Notes: generated from the sequence alone by a model not told the origin. Positions 22,740-35,255 are shown, numbered from the stretch's first letter. The stretch: 64,000 nucleotides of DNA from Aureobasidium sp. EXF-3400 (GCA_024195585.1 SWBL01000305.1:1-64000), one strand, 5' to 3'. Numbers and translations: made by a program.

Positions 22740-22900
22740 TGCTATCGCTGTCGAAAGGCACAATAACCTCGAGATCTGAGATGCATCCAAAGAGAGCCCA
22801 GGGTATGTGGTATCTCATTGGAAACTATGCTGTTTCTCAAAAGTATTGTGCATTTTTATAGTCCTACGCGTTACAGAATTTTGCACACGGGAAGGTGATA
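22740..22900 (+). repeat. Dispersed repeat copy C, upstream of the MFS gene
   Basis: Same orientation as copy B: ATCGCTGTCGAAAGGCACAA, then CCAAAGAGAGCCCAGGGTAT, CTATGCTGTTTCTCAAAAGT, ATTGTGCATTTTTATAGTCC and TACGCGTTACA. Identity to copy B is about two-thirds by eye. Confidence 0.6.
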
Positions 22901-23561
22901 GCAAGACTTGGTTCGGAAGACGTGCCGTATATAAGAAGCTGCCAGAGTAGAGTGGCCAAGTTCAAGGCGGTGCCGATATCCATAAGGTTATCTTTCCAGT
23001 TCTCCGGTGAAGATAGTGAGTGTATTAGCCAGCATCCATGTTCGGCTCAATGTGATCACACAGCGACACGATAAGCTGAGAGAACACGAGTCATATTGTT
23101 GATCTCGTCGACCACTGTCTGTTCCCCACGAACCTTGGTGATAAAAGATAGAAGACGAAGATGAAGTGATAACCAGCTCGGAGAAGGGACGAGTGGTGGT
23201 TGACAAGCAGCTGCAGGATCAAAAAGTCTTTCGGGTCGTCGATCCCGGCTTCCATGCACGCTCGCCAGCTTCCTCCATTTCACCCTTCGCGGCTTTCCCC
23301 TTCCACTGAACGTCCTCACAATGTCAGAGCAAAGTTTGCACGCCGACTTGCTCCGCGCATCTTGTACGCGCCCAGTAGTATCTCCTTCTCAAACGTCTCG
23401 ATCTGTCTATCACAGTCGTCTGCCAATCCATAAGTACCTCCGTCTCACCTTCGCCTGCTCATGTGATCACGTGTGCTCCTCTTGCCACAAGGCAGACATT
23501 CCGATGCTTGTCTCGACAGTGCCCATACCTTGAGAGCTACTCACTTGCCTAGAACACAATC
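22901..23561. other. Intergenic, no gene seen
   Basis: Upstream region of the STK19-like gene. No supported ORF. The part near 23400-23540 is pyrimidine-rich and is likely leader or promoter. Confidence 0.4.
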
Positions 23562-24782
23562 ATGTCTTTCAGCGCGACCGGCGTCCCGAAGCCCCTACAG
23601 TCGCGGCCCAAAAAGTCACCTATTCAACTCCTCCGATCAGCCTCTTCACCATTCGGCAACCACCCACGCCGCAAACCCGCAACTACACCACAAGCAGGAC
23701 TCAAAAGAAGCCAGTCCGAGATCAGCACAAATACCGACCAACCTCTCGACAACACCGGCATCGTCACAACACTACCGCCCTCCAAAGTACCCCAAGATGT
23801 CGTCAGCCTCATCCGCTACATCCAACAACACACATGGACCGACATACCCGAAAGAGCTGCAGGAATGAACAGCACACGAATAGCCGAAGTGCTCAATTTT
23901 CGCAAAAACATGCCTCCTATAGTGTCAATCGCACATCTACATGCAGTGTCCACATCAACCACTGCCACAGAACGCCAACTCGCAACTTTGATTCACTCCG
24001 GCATCGTAAAAAAGATAAACATTCCAGGGCGAGGAAAAGGCGGTTTTGCTATCGGTGAAGGCGTGATTCTGGTGGAAGATTGGATAAACATTATCCAGCA
24101 ACACCCAGCACTATCTCAAGACCTAAAAGAAAAATACGCAAAAGTGTTGGAGGAGAATACATCCTCATACACGGTGGCCGCATCCCTGTTTCTTGCAGAT
24201 GAAGTTCAAGAACTCATAGCGGCTGGTTTCATGACCTCCACAAGCGTCTTGAGCGACTCTCTCTTCACACTACCCGGTCAAGTATCCTCTCCAGGTTCTT
24301 CCTCACTAGCAAATTCCTGGAACACAGCAGCAACAGGCACCCTAGCAGCAACCGGCGGCTCCTCAGCCGTGCACCTCAACGGTGGTGGCGGCAGAGGTCT
24401 CCACCACTCTGCACCCTATTCCCTCCACAACACACCCCAAACCCTCACTTTTTCGCTGCCATTTACAGGAGCATACCTCCGTCTCCTCACCGAAGCCCGA
24501 ACCCACCTCCTCTCCCTCCTCACCAAGTCTTCACCAAAATATAAAGAAAGCACAAAGGAAATGCTAAGGGAAAGATGGAATGGAGGTATTCCGTTGGAAG
24601 ATACGCAGACGAAAGCTAAACGAGCTAGAGGAGAGTGGACTGGTGTATTACCTGGTAAAACCAAAAAGTGGAAGGGGTTTTATGGGATGGAGTTTCAGTG
24701 GATATTGGAAGAGTGTTTGGGGAGTGGAGGGTGCGAGTGTTTTAAGACGGGGAGTGTTGGCTTGGGGGTTAGGGTTACTTGA
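23562..24782 (+). CDS. STK19-like winged-helix protein
   Basis: A 406-aa intronless protein. After a basic, Ser/Pro-rich N-terminus (about residues 1-75) the family core begins at VSLIRYIQQHTWTDIPERAA and continues with RIAEVLNFRKNMPPIVSIAH, ERQLATLIHSGIVKKINIPG and GFAIGEGVILVEDWINII. It resumes near the end with LPFTGAYLRLLTEARTHLLS and GKTKKWKGFYGMEFQWILEE. The family is annotated as serine-threonine kinase 19, but it lacks kinase motifs and is understood as a winged-helix DNA-binding protein acting in transcription-coupled repair in animals. A low-complexity Gly/Ser/Asn insertion sits between (about residues 245-290). The fungal role is inferred from the family. Confidence 0.75.
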   Translation: MSFSATGVPKPLQSRPKKSPIQLLRSASSPFGNHPRRKPATTPQAGLKRSQSEISTNTDQPLDNTGIVTTLPPSKVPQDVVSLIRYIQQHTWTDIPERAAGMNSTRIAEVLNFRKNMPPIVSIAHLHAVSTSTTATERQLATLIHSGIVKKINIPGRGKGGFAIGEGVILVEDWINIIQQHPALSQDLKEKYAKVLEENTSSYTVAASLFLADEVQELIAAGFMTSTSVLSDSLFTLPGQVSSPGSSSLANSWNTAATGTLAATGGSSAVHLNGGGGRGLHHSAPYSLHNTPQTLTFSLPFTGAYLRLLTEARTHLLSLLTKSSPKYKESTKEMLRERWNGGIPLEDTQTKAKRARGEWTGVLPGKTKKWKGFYGMEFQWILEECLGSGGCECFKTGSVGLGVRVT

Positions 24783-24991
24783 TCTTGCTCTCCCTACTTC
24801 TTTCTGCAATACCACAACCTATGATAATGAAATACTTCTTCTGATTTTTCAAGCCATCGATGATATTCCTCAGCCCCAGAAAGGAAGACACGCCAATGAA
24901 AAAGTATGAGGGATGTATTTGGGTGGGTAAAATGCTATCAAGAAAAACAAAACACTAGCAAGTCGTGTTCTCCCACACTATTTCTTTTCCT

Positions 24992-27168
24992 TTACTCTTC
25001 ATCAGTATCAGTATCCGTATCCGTCTCACTCTCCGTCTCTTCTTCCTCATCAGTACCACTCTCTTCACTATCATCATCATTGGCCTGCTTGATCTTCGGG
25101 CTCGAAGCCTTCTTAGTGGCACTACCACGCAAAGTGGCCATTTGACCTGCAATAGTATCTGCAATTTCAACGTCAGTGATCAATTTCTCTGAAATCAACA
25201 CAGCAGAAGGGGTAAACTCACCTTCTTCAGGCTCAGAAATATCCTCATCCTCCCACTCGGCCTCTTCAATCGAACTCGGGTCTTCGACGGAAAGCACTAC
25301 GTCTCTCTTGTCGTCAAAGCCAATATAACTGTCACAGGCAAGATGCATCTGGAATTTGTAGTGTGCGGGTTGAGGGGGAGCTTGGAACTGCATCTTGAGT
25401 GTTTGAACGGCAAAAGTGGGTTTGCCTGCATCATCAAGGATGGGTTTGTCAAAGGTGGTGAAGGTGAAAGGAGGAACGGCCACTTTGCCTTGACGTGCGT
25501 CGGCCAGGAAGAGGTGCCAGCGGGGTGAGTGGTCGCGGGAGAAGTGGGGGGCGTGGGTGAGAGGAGGTTGGTGTTGTTTTTGCTCGGCGGGGTCGGGGCG
25601 GGCGTTTGCCTTTGTGTCCGTCTCGTCGGGGTCAATGTCTTCGAGGTCGGAGGGGTGAACGTCGGGGATGTTGCGGGTGCCAGGGGGGATGAAGCGAGCC
25701 TTGACGACGAATTGGACGAGCGAGTTGGGGATGATGTGCTTTTCGCCGGTGACCTTGAAGAAAGTGCGCTCGATGACCAGACGGGGAAGTTGAGAGGCAA
25801 CGTTGATGGCAGTGTCGAGTTGAGGTGTCGAGAGGCCGGCAGACGTGGCGAGTTCACGGCGACGGGCGTCAGGGAAGTTCATGAATGCCTGGATGGACAG
25901 GTGGCTGCGCTGGTCGAGTTGATCCTCGATGGCCTTGACAGTCTGCTCGTCGAAGTGGGGGAGTTGCAGAAGAGGAGGTGATTCGGGAGCGACGGCTTGG
26001 ATCAGGTTTTGCGAAGTGCGGTAGGATGCGAGGACGGGGTTGGTGAAGCCGTAAGCCAGACAGACAGAGACAAAGGCCTCGTTCAGGGTAAGGGCGGTAG
26101 GGGCGAGCTGGTACTTTTCGTCGTTCAAGGTCTGGTCATTGAGCTCAACACGAGCGAGGTAGGCCCAGAGCAGCGCAAGAGTCTTGCGACGCACAGTGTC
26201 GTCCATGTCCTGCAAGAAGCGACGGTCTTTTTCGGTGAGAACACGAGCTTCCTGAAGCAGACGCTTCTCGAGCTGTCCAGTTCCTGCATCAGCCTTGTGC
26301 CCGTGGAGGAGAGCCTCGAATTCAGCACCCGAACTGAGCAAGTTGACAACACCGTGATCGTCAATGCGCTCAGAGAACTCTTTGAACATGTTGCCGGCGC
26401 TGTTGACCAAAATCTTCTCGCGCGTAACCTTTTGCGATCCGTACCACCAGCTACCAACAAAGTATGGCAGAAGGATTCCCAACAAGGCGCCGTAGACGAG
26501 CAAGATGTACTTTCCATTGCCCTCGGTAATCAAGAATTGAGGCAGGGCAATACCGAAGCTGGTGCTCTGCTTGCCGTCTGGGTTTCCGTACTCGATAAAG
26601 TTTCTGCGCACATCCTCGTCCGTGAGAGCCTTGTAAGCCTTGATAACCTCGACCCAACGCTCGTTGACACTTTCAGATGTCTCGTTCTTTGATGCGTCGG
26701 GCACAGCCTTGTCCGGGTGCATGGTAACTGACAGTCTGCGGTAGCGGCTCTGAATTTGCTTCTCGGTGGATGACATGGGCACACCCAGAATCTCATAGGG
26801 ATCCCAGATCTTGGGTGTGCTGCGCTGTGTTACAGCCATGAGGTAGACCATTAGGGCGATTGTGGTCCATCCGACGCCAGCAACAATCATGCGCTTGATC
26901 TTGCGCTCCCTCCTCTTTTGCCGTCTCCTGTGTCCATCGATGAGATCTGCATGATCGGGTGTGTAGGACGACTCGATTCGCGTCGCTGTGTTTTCAAGGT
27001 CTGGATACTGAATAAGTGGAGAGCTAGATTTGAGAGGAGCAATTGAGGGTTACCTTTGCTGGGCTTGAGTAGAGAGTATGTGACTGGTAGCGTGACCAGA
27101 CCAGCTACTGTGACAAAGAAGAAAGGGAAGAACTGGCCCTGCTCGTCATAGTTGTATTCGGTCGACAT
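24992..27168 (-). CDS. SEC63: ER translocation complex subunit Sec63
   Basis: Exons 27168-27054, 27000-25222 and 25158-24992 encode 686 aa. It helps drive post-translational protein import into the ER with Sec61/Sec62 by recruiting Kar2/BiP to the lumen face. The N-terminus MSTEYNYDEQGQFFPFFF leads into TM1; TM2 starts at residue 76 (MIVAGVGWTTIALMVYLMAV). The lumenal J-domain follows (WDPYEILGVP, HPD motif ending near residue 135), then TM3 (LLVYGALLGILLPYFVG). The Sec63/Brl domain fills the cytosolic half. The C-terminus is an acidic tail, ESETDTDTDTDEE, the type that binds Sec62. The 63-bp second intron contains no in-frame stop; removing it gives PEEDTIAGQMA as in other fungi. Length matches yeast (663 aa). 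Confidence 0.95.
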
Positions 27169-27595
27169 GGCGGCGGCGCCCTTCTATTGTACGCGGGTCC
27201 AGGTCCAAGCACACGAAAGAAAGCCGGTGAACAGCTGGAAAGAGAGAATAGGCCAAGTTCTTAGTCAAACGCGCTGCGTCTTGACAAGGTGTGTACTGAA
27301 CAAGAAAAAAAGATAAAGGAGGGTTCGCAGAGTCGACTCGAAGCTGGAGACCGGGAGCACATGCAATTGCGATTCGTGTCTTCTTGCCAACTCGAAACTC
27401 ACCAACGCCCGCATCATCCTTGGCATCCATCACCTTCCAACATCCTCTATATATTGCATTCCACTGTCGCTCGTTTTGACTCATCTCTATGATTGCCATC
27501 AGATACTTCTAAGATATGTCTATATAGATGGCTTGGCCACTTCTCCGATACGCCTGCGCTCCAGAAAACTCCATCACCGCCAAAACACCGGACCC

Positions 27596-28879
27596 TTACT
27601 TGTTCTCATACAGTGCCCTGAGCAGCGATCCATAAGCGTCTTTCATCACCACCTCATTATCCGTCTCAAAGTCCAATGCAAATCTCAACCTCCTCGCTGA
27701 CTCCTTGATGCCATCATGGCCTTTCTCCTTAGTCTTTGCCTCCTTGAGGATCCTACGCGAGTCTGCCATTCTCTTCCAGAACCCTTGCACTTCCTTTTCA
27801 TATCTCGTCTGTTCCAACGGTAATTCGTACGGGTTGATCTTGCTCGTCACGTTGCCTAGGTATTTGTCCATTCTAGCCCACTTGTCTCCGCCGAGGTCGA
27901 GGAGATGCACCATCAGGTCTCCGGATTCGCCTTCGAATGTTTTGTTCGAGTCGAATGCGTTGTACCAAAGTCGTGGTTGGTAAGTTACTCTGCTGCGGAA
28001 TCTTTGACTCTCCATGATTTGTTCGAGTGCGGTGTGGTCTTTGTTCAGTGAAACGTGGTGTTTTCTGTCTGTAAGAGGTACTGCGAGCACTTGTATCAAA
28101 AATTCCAGAGACCACGAATCGACTTTCAGGAAGAAGACTCCGCCATTAAAGTACCCGTCATCGTCGTGAGTTGCAATCAAGTTGAGTTCCTCATCCGCAG
28201 GAGGTATAAAGAGTTCCAGTGGGACCTGTTGGTTCAATACAAGAGTATCCGGATCGACCCAGCTACTCAGCATTAGTCCACACTCTGACACGAGATAAAA
28301 TCATCACAACTCACGCGAGCCACTGCACACGCTCATCCCACGGCTTAGCCAATTCCTCCACAAGAACAGACATGAGATACGCGGGCTTAGCCAAAAAGCT
28401 CGCATGGATCCGCTGTCTCAGAACCTGCATCTGATATCCATGTAGAGCATTGTGTCGTTCATGGGTTGCAATAGCAGCTTCATACAGATAATTCGGCTCG
28501 CCAAAGACAGCCGTCACTTTCTTGATGCGGATTCGATTTGCTTGATGGCGTTTTGCTCCTTTTGCGGAACCTCCGAACTTGTGTCCGCGGATTGAAATGT
28601 CATGGATGCTGGATGTTGTTTGTAGTGATTGTAGCAATGTCACTACTCCGAATGTGATGAGAACGACCAGAGCTAATAGGCGACACTATTGCTTGTGGTT
28701 AGTCTATTGCCTTCGAGTACATTGTCGGCTTCTTTGGTCTGCGTACTGTTTTCAGCTGTCAGCAAATGCCGTATCATGGGAAACCTCGATATGATATGGT
28801 CATCAAGGCAAAGGATTCTTGCTTATGCTTGCTTACCCTGGGCTCCCACGCGGCCGGCCATCGTCCGTGCTTGCGGCAT
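27596..28879 (-). CDS. GT34 glycosyltransferase (GMA12/MNN10 family), Golgi
   Basis: Proposed exons 28879-28837, 28672-28315 and 28262-27596 encode 355 aa. It is a type II membrane enzyme: a short basic cytosolic start (MPQARTMAGRVGAQ), then the anchor ALVVLITFGVVTLL. Catalytic features follow: KVTAVFGEPN, the family motif HERHNALHGYQM, the DxD-type WLAWVDPDTLVLN rebuilt by splicing intron 2, and DDDGYFNGGVFFLKVDSW. The family adds galactose or mannose to Golgi mannans or N-glycans using nucleotide sugars; the exact linkage cannot be told. Intron 2 (52 bp) is firm. Intron 1 (164 bp, acceptor ATTAG at 28674-28673) is less certain and was chosen because it keeps frame and supplies the anchor. 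Confidence 0.75.
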
Positions 28880-29749
28880 GCTCGCAAACTATCCAAAGAA
28901 GTATAACTTTCTGATCAGAACCTCGGAAGAAGAAAAGAGAAAGTAGCGACGACAAGTTCAATAATCTCTCTACCTCTGTTTGCGTGTCACAGCATTCATA
29001 GAGGAACACAGAGCAAACATCCTCTTCAGCAATCGAATTTCGTCAAACCGTCGCCCCTATCGAGACAACTCCTGGCCTTGGCAACGCTTTGCATGTCCAC
29101 CTCGTGGGGGCGCCAGCTGCGAGACTTGAGGCTCGAGAGGAGAACCGGAAGTGGGCTGGCTGAACGGAATCTGTACTTCTGCATAAACCACACCTGATGG
29201 CCCCCCTGAACCTAATCCGTCAATACCCATTCGGGTAATGCTCTAGAAGTCTGCAAGTGGACCCGACCTACTTCCTTCGTTCCCTTGTAACTCTCAATAG
29301 TCGCACTGGGACTGCAGACAACAGAGCTCGATCTCGATCAGGGGGACAAGTCTATAGCCGAGTATTAAGGATGTTTTGAAATTGGGTGATACAAGAAGTT
29401 AATGAAGAAAAAGGTCATGCGAGGAGTTGGCCAGCCTGTAAGGCACCTTTTGGCGAATCCTCGACGAATAGTGTGCCTGATATGCACGCTGTGCTAGCCC
29501 TAAACCCTTGCTTTGCCCTTGGTATCTTCCGAAATGCAGCAATACAATAGTAATAATAGTTAAGAAACCCGCATCGAAAATCAAATCGATGGCGTACGCC
29601 GTGAAATCGACCATGCGCCGATGATCTTGCATTTGCTCAATCGAGTGAGCCCCTCCCATGCTGATGGTAATCCAGGTTTGCCGATACGCCGGGTGTTGAA
29701 TGCCGCTAACTGAAAACAAATGTGTTTGAGAAGTGAAAGGTCGTGGTCA
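28880..29749. other. Intergenic, no gene seen
   Basis: Between the 5' end of the GT34 gene and the 3' end of the SCOC-like gene. A 106-codon minus-strand frame at 29399-29719 has one hydrophobic stretch but no other support. Confidence 0.4.
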
Positions 29750-30383
29750 TCATTTCACATTGCGGCTCTTGCCCTTTTTGGGTGGAGCTGCCGATGTGAT
29801 TTTGCTGGTCTGTATCAATTCGCCAATGTATCTGAGTAAATGTCAGTGAGTGGTTCGCAAACAGGCAGAGCGAGGTTTATGCTTACGATTGGAGGAATTT
29901 GTTGCCGCCCTCGAGCTTTTCGTGCTCAATCTTGACAGCCTCGACACGGTCGACGATTGCCATCAAGCTTGCTCTGAGTGCTTGTGCTTGTCTGAAGGAG
30001 TATTGTTAGCACCACGAAACTAGGCATATGCAGGGTCCACAATGTACATACTCGACGAGATTGCGTCGGGCGTCTTCGCCTAGCTTCTCGATGACTTCGC
30101 TTGTCCGTCTAGGGCTCATGCTTCGGACATCATCAGGCTCATATTCTTCTTCGCCAGGAGCCATCTCGACACGCGCGCTATCTCTTGGGATAATCATGGT
30201 GCCGCTGCTTTTACGGCTTCCAAGTCTGGGTCTGACGGCGTCTAGGCGACCGCGAGTAGGTATGTCGTCGTCGGATGATGTGGTGGAGAGTGGTGGAGAG
30301 TATGAGGTGATGGACAGAGGTTCACTCAAGGCCTCGATGGGTGCAGAGCTGACTGTGTATTGCGGGTATGCGAGCGATGTCAT
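29750..30383 (-). CDS. Short coiled-coil (SCOC-like) protein
   Basis: Exons 30383-30052, 29991-29887 and 29831-29750 encode 172 aa; introns are 60 and 55 bp. The first 95 residues are Ser/Pro-rich and disordered, with phosphorylation-like sites (RSMSPRRTSE). The C-terminal third is a continuous coiled coil, NLVEQAQALRASLMAIVDRV then EAVKIEHEKLEGGNKFLQSY and IGELIQTSK, which matches the short coiled-coil family (SCOC; PF10224). In animals SCOC binds Arl1/Arl3 GTPases and FEZ1 at the trans-Golgi and acts in autophagy; the fungal role is inferred. A Lys-rich tail (PPKKGKSRNVK) ends the protein. Both splice junctions are in phase and restore the heptads. Confidence 0.8.
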
Positions 30384-33300
30384 ATTGTGGTGAGAGGGTT
30401 GGATATGATAGACGGTGTCTTGTCTCTTTGTACAGGTAGAGACACAGACAGCTGTCCGAGTTGACACAAGTGACGTGTTGTAGTAGTGGTGGTGGTTGCG
30501 GCGGTGTGTAGTGTTTGATTAGATGAGCGTGAGATGGCAGGTTTCGGGGTGACGGCGGCGCTAAGAGAGAGTTGCCAGCGCGTGAAACACCATGTCTTCC
30601 TGAAGAGTGATAGCTGGGAGAGATTTTTGACAAAGTCGAGTGAGGCTTGATTTCACAATCGGGAGAGGCCGACAGATGAACGAGGACAGGGAAGTAGAGC
30701 CGTCAAAAGAGAAGGCGCTGGCGTTAAAAAGACAATTGGTTCAGTCCCGAGACCACCCAATTGAAGCTCGGCTACGAGCGTTCAATCTTCGTCATATATG
30801 CGGGTCCGTCCGTGCGTGAACCCTTAGCGGCTCGAATCCCAACTCTCCCTGCACCTGCCTGTTCTGCTGTTCAGCTCTGCTCTCCGCCATCTGGCCCTGT
30901 CAGATGAACACAAATCAACGGCTACAGTCACAGCTGACTGTTCATTTCCCATTGCCTACACCGCGCACTCCTGTATAACGCGACCCGGCTCTTGGATCAC
31001 TCTCCTCGGAGGGCAAGCCAACGAAACGAGCTTACACTGTGATGCTGATCTGCCTCCCTACAAAGTAGCATCCGATAATGATCTTCCCTCCCTGACCACC
31101 AATTGCAACACCACACCCCAACCCGCCGCCGGCTGATTCATGCGCCCCGCGGCCTTGCCTATCTTCCTCTGCTAAAGGGTGCATTTCTTAAACCTGAGTT
31201 TGTGATCATCACTCATGTCATGTCTTCGCCCCCAAACTCGTCCTCGTGAACAAAAGGCCACGACACAGGATCGTCTGTTATTCTTGTCACTGACCCACGG
31301 TCACTGACTTGTCGGACCGTCTTACATGGCCACCTTTCTTGCCCTCGCTCATACAATACATGCATCTCCACTCTTTACGGAGTCGACTTTTGTGCAGCCG
31401 GCTTGGCTGTACCCTCCTCTTTGCATCCTACAGATATTGACACCTGCTAGTCGCGATATTGATCCAATCAAGCTGCTTCTTGGCTAGATTCTCGGTTTCA
31501 TTTGTCTGTTGCAAAGCGGCCCTCAAGAAGGGTCCTCCATCAACGCTGTTTCTCCAACGCGTATCGTCATCGCCTTTTTGACCAAGAATCTTTATTGCTA
31601 TCGCACCGAACCATTCTCTCACCTCTTCAGACGTATGCCAAGCTTTCGTCTCGCTGTCACAACAGACTTATCTGCAACCACGTTCTTCGTTCGGGTTCGT
31701 CCATGTCGATCAGCACCTCACAAGGCTTCGTTCTGGTCATGTTGCGCTCCGCGTTTCCGCCGTCCACCTCCGTTTCGCGCCGAAGTGAGAACCTGCAGGC
31801 ATGACTCGTCGATCAATTGTCCTGGTCTCTTTTCACCGCTGCTCCACCACGTCGGAATTGCTTGCCCGCCGAAAAACCTTCTCATCCCATTCTTGTTGAT
31901 CATCATCTGTGAAGCAGCGAACACCTGTTTACGGGAGAGTGGTCTGAACTCAATCGGACATGATACTCATCCGTTCCTCCTGGCTCAAAGTCAGGGGTGC
32001 TCATTCTTGGTGGACTCTTCAGGTCACGCTTTCCGCTTCGCTGTCAGGCAAGTCCACCACCTGATCGGTAGAAATCGTGACCTCAATTTCCCAGTCGTCA
32101 AGACAACACGCTACAGGACGACTATCAAGGCAGTATTCCAGAAGCACCAAACGGTCAAGCAAGCCCGATAACGTGTCATGGAAACGCGTGCGTACGCCGC
32201 AGCCGGCTCGTGACCGTTCAAGTCCATTTCCAAAAACGGGATTGCCATGCTTTCAAGTTTTCCATCGTGCGAAAGTTGGTATCAAGGCTGCCATCCGAGA
32301 CAACTTGCGACGGTGGCTTCGAGTTTGTCTTGAGCCTCTTCTTCACAGTACGCCTTCGCTATGGTAATTTTGTCTGACTTCCACTGTGAAACAAGAAGAC
32401 AGAGGTGGTGGTCGTCATCAATGACATGTCCTGACTCCTGGGGCTGTAAAGCTTTCGTCCGGTCAAGACTCCGTACGGAAGTCTAAATTTGTCAGGTATG
32501 ATCAACCATGGCAATAGCAGCGGACACCAACCCTTAGAGCATTTTTCCTTGATACAATCCTCCCCTTGCGGATGATACTCCGTTCGAAGTACAACCATTG
32601 CGTCTCGGCCCTCGAGGGGATGGCGAGACCTCGAATGATGATGTCGACATTCAGTATGCCCGTTATGCTATCTATTGTGCCGCGGTATTTGGAAGCAAGG
32701 GCTTTCTTTCAGCTCCGGCGTGTCCCAGCCGGCAGACAGCCAGACTCTGTCAGAGCCAATATTAGGCGACCTCGAACTTGGTATGACACGAAATTCACAC
32801 CTCCTCGAGGGCCAGAGCACAGCATCTCAAAATCTCACGATGCCAACTTCCCATGCAGCTCATCGAGATCTGTGTCTAGTGGTGTTGAGGGCCTTATCTT
32901 GGCCAGATTCACCATCACGAATAACTACAGCTCAAGCCGCTGCCGAAGCGCAAGCACGTGCGTGATCCAGATGTGGCTGAAGCAAGCCTTCCCCAGAAAA
33001 GTGTATCGTACTCGGCTCAGGGACCGTGTCTACACAAAAGCTTGCACCAGAAACAACATGACCATCATCATTCATCACAGCTACTCCTATAATCCAAAAT
33101 GTCGTTTGCGAAAACAGGTTGTCAAGAAAGCACGAGCAAATCCACAATCGTTGCAAGATCGTAAACAGCCCGCGGAACGACATAGCCTACCAAGATGCTA
33201 TTGAGAGCAAGTGGCATAGTAAGGGACTTGCACTTTGGCACTTCGACACTTCTTCCAACAACAAAGAGCACCCGCAGATTGCATACCCCAGCTTTTTTTG

Positions 33301-35255
33301 TCATCTTGCAATGGCGCAGTCACGAGCGAATCTCCCATCCTTGAACAACCCCCTGAAACTCGTTGCAGCATTCTAGGAGCATGTCTGGATATGGAAGAGA
33401 CGCGTAAACAGCCACTTTCGGTCTTCATCCTGTGGATTGTTGCATCTGAAAAGCTTCCATTTTCGGTGTGGCTGTTCACTTCTACGAATTACGAAGTCGG
33501 AACGCCGGCAATACGCATAACGCATTTGCAACGACATCCTGGTCAATCACTCGTACGACGCTCGTTCAGACAAAGACACGTGGAATCGGCAAGGACGGAC
33601 GCTTGTTGCGAATGCCAAGAGAGGCGATATCAGTTCTGTTATAGAGCAAATTTCTATTATTATTCATAAGCTCTCGAAGGTAACGCGGACGCACACCAAT
33701 ACCACTGGATAACAACATAGAACACCACGACAACTCTCTGGCACTCTTTAAAAGTCTGTCAATGCTATAGCACAGCCGGGTCGAATCTTCATCTTTACAC
33801 AACAGGGTGATTCCTGCAGCAACCAGATCAAAACCGTTGTAATGGTGTAACACAACTGCTTGTTAGGGCAAACCCCGTACATACACCGACTGCTTTGCGT
33901 TGCTAGTAGCCACCTGGACAACTTCTGCAATAGCTCCGTCTGATGTCTAGACCACCAAATATCCCTCGCCCTCGTCAATATTACATCCAAGATCTGAGTG
34001 GCTGTAACCAACAACATCGTGAGGACTGGTGAAGTGGGTCGAGTCACACGTTCAGGAAGCCAACTACCGTTCAGCAGAGGCCATCTTTGACCGCATGCCT
34101 TGGCCAGTGGCGGAAACACCGGGTTTCCTGCTGCTGACAAACCCGACATCACTGCCTTGCAATTCCTCCTTTCGAGTCCGAGCTCAGGAGTCAGAACTCT
34201 TGATGTGAAGTAGAACTCGTAAAGAGCCAAGCAGAACGCGTGACCCTCAAGACTCGTGACAAGAGAACAGAACATCTTAACGTGAAGAACTTGCTTCCTG
34301 CTTTTCTGACAGACGGTCTCATGTGATGGGGCCAGACCGTCCGGTAAGCATTTCGCATTCAGTCAGGTGATTATCGATTTTATAGACGAGGATATGCATA
34401 ATTCGTATAGCCTCTCGTCGCAAGCTTGTTGCAGAACTATTGGTGCAAGGTTCTTTGTTGCACATCATCATCTCGAGTCCTACATAATGGGCTGCTGAAA
34501 CAGCAATCAACACATTGCAAGACTGAATCAATCCCTCTTCTCTCCAGAGACGCGCAGAGAAAGGAGAAGTCCAACATCGGAATCATGCTCTTGTGATTGG
34601 AAAAAAGTGAGCTTGTCCAGAAATGGTGTGGAAATCAATGATAAAAAACACCTTCCTAACTTCTGCCTCACCAACTCTCCATCATTCAACTGTATGCATG
34701 AGAAGAGAGATGAAGAATCCCGCAATGTATCGCAGCGAATGAGATCTGAAGTTTTGTCTCTTTCAACGGACAAGAGCTAACAAGATCACTTACCTCTACC
34801 ACAAGTAAAGATCGTTTGAGGCACAACAGACTCAATGTGAAAAAGCATGAATATCATTGATTTGTATGGAGCATATCTGCTAATAAATAATGCTGCCCAG
34901 GATCTCTTTTCTGGTTCAATTCCCTTTCACAAGAGGATCGAGTATTCGCTTGGTGCTGTCGATGACTATCTTTGAGCCATTCTTTGTGAGTTTCATCTCG
35001 CATTATGAGGTGTCTGGGAAAAGCTTGCAAAAGAGAAACCAAAAGATCATGAGTCGTAAGTCGTAAGTCGTGATTCAAGTAGTGTGGTCGGAGCATAAGG
35101 TCATGCTGGTAGCAAAAGGTCGTGACTGCATCCAAGGGCTGTCTTCAGGGCTTGTTTTGAGGTTGCATTGTTTGGTGGTCGGTGTGTTGTAAGTGCCTTG
35201 CGTTCTGCTTGAGTCGGTCTGCAGTGGTGGAGCAAGAACATTGGGTTGCAGATAC
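30384..35255. other. 4.9-kb stretch without a recognisable gene
   Basis: This is the longest gene-free interval in the window's otherwise dense right part. Base composition is ordinary, not AT-rich, so it does not look RIP-affected. 31.0-32.0 kb is pyrimidine-rich on the plus strand. The largest open frame (31509-32171) begins at a non-ATG codon and has no domain features. I see no tRNA, rRNA or transposon ends. A long non-coding RNA, a long regulatory region or a decayed gene are all open. Confidence 0.5.

Noticed and set aside
29399..29719. 106-codon minus-strand frame with one hydrophobic segment
   Set aside because: No family features, and it lies in the 3' flank of the SCOC-like gene; probably chance.
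31509..32171. 220-codon frame on the plus strand
   Set aside because: Begins at TTG, is rich in Phe, Arg and Cys from a pyrimidine-rich stretch, and has no domain pattern.
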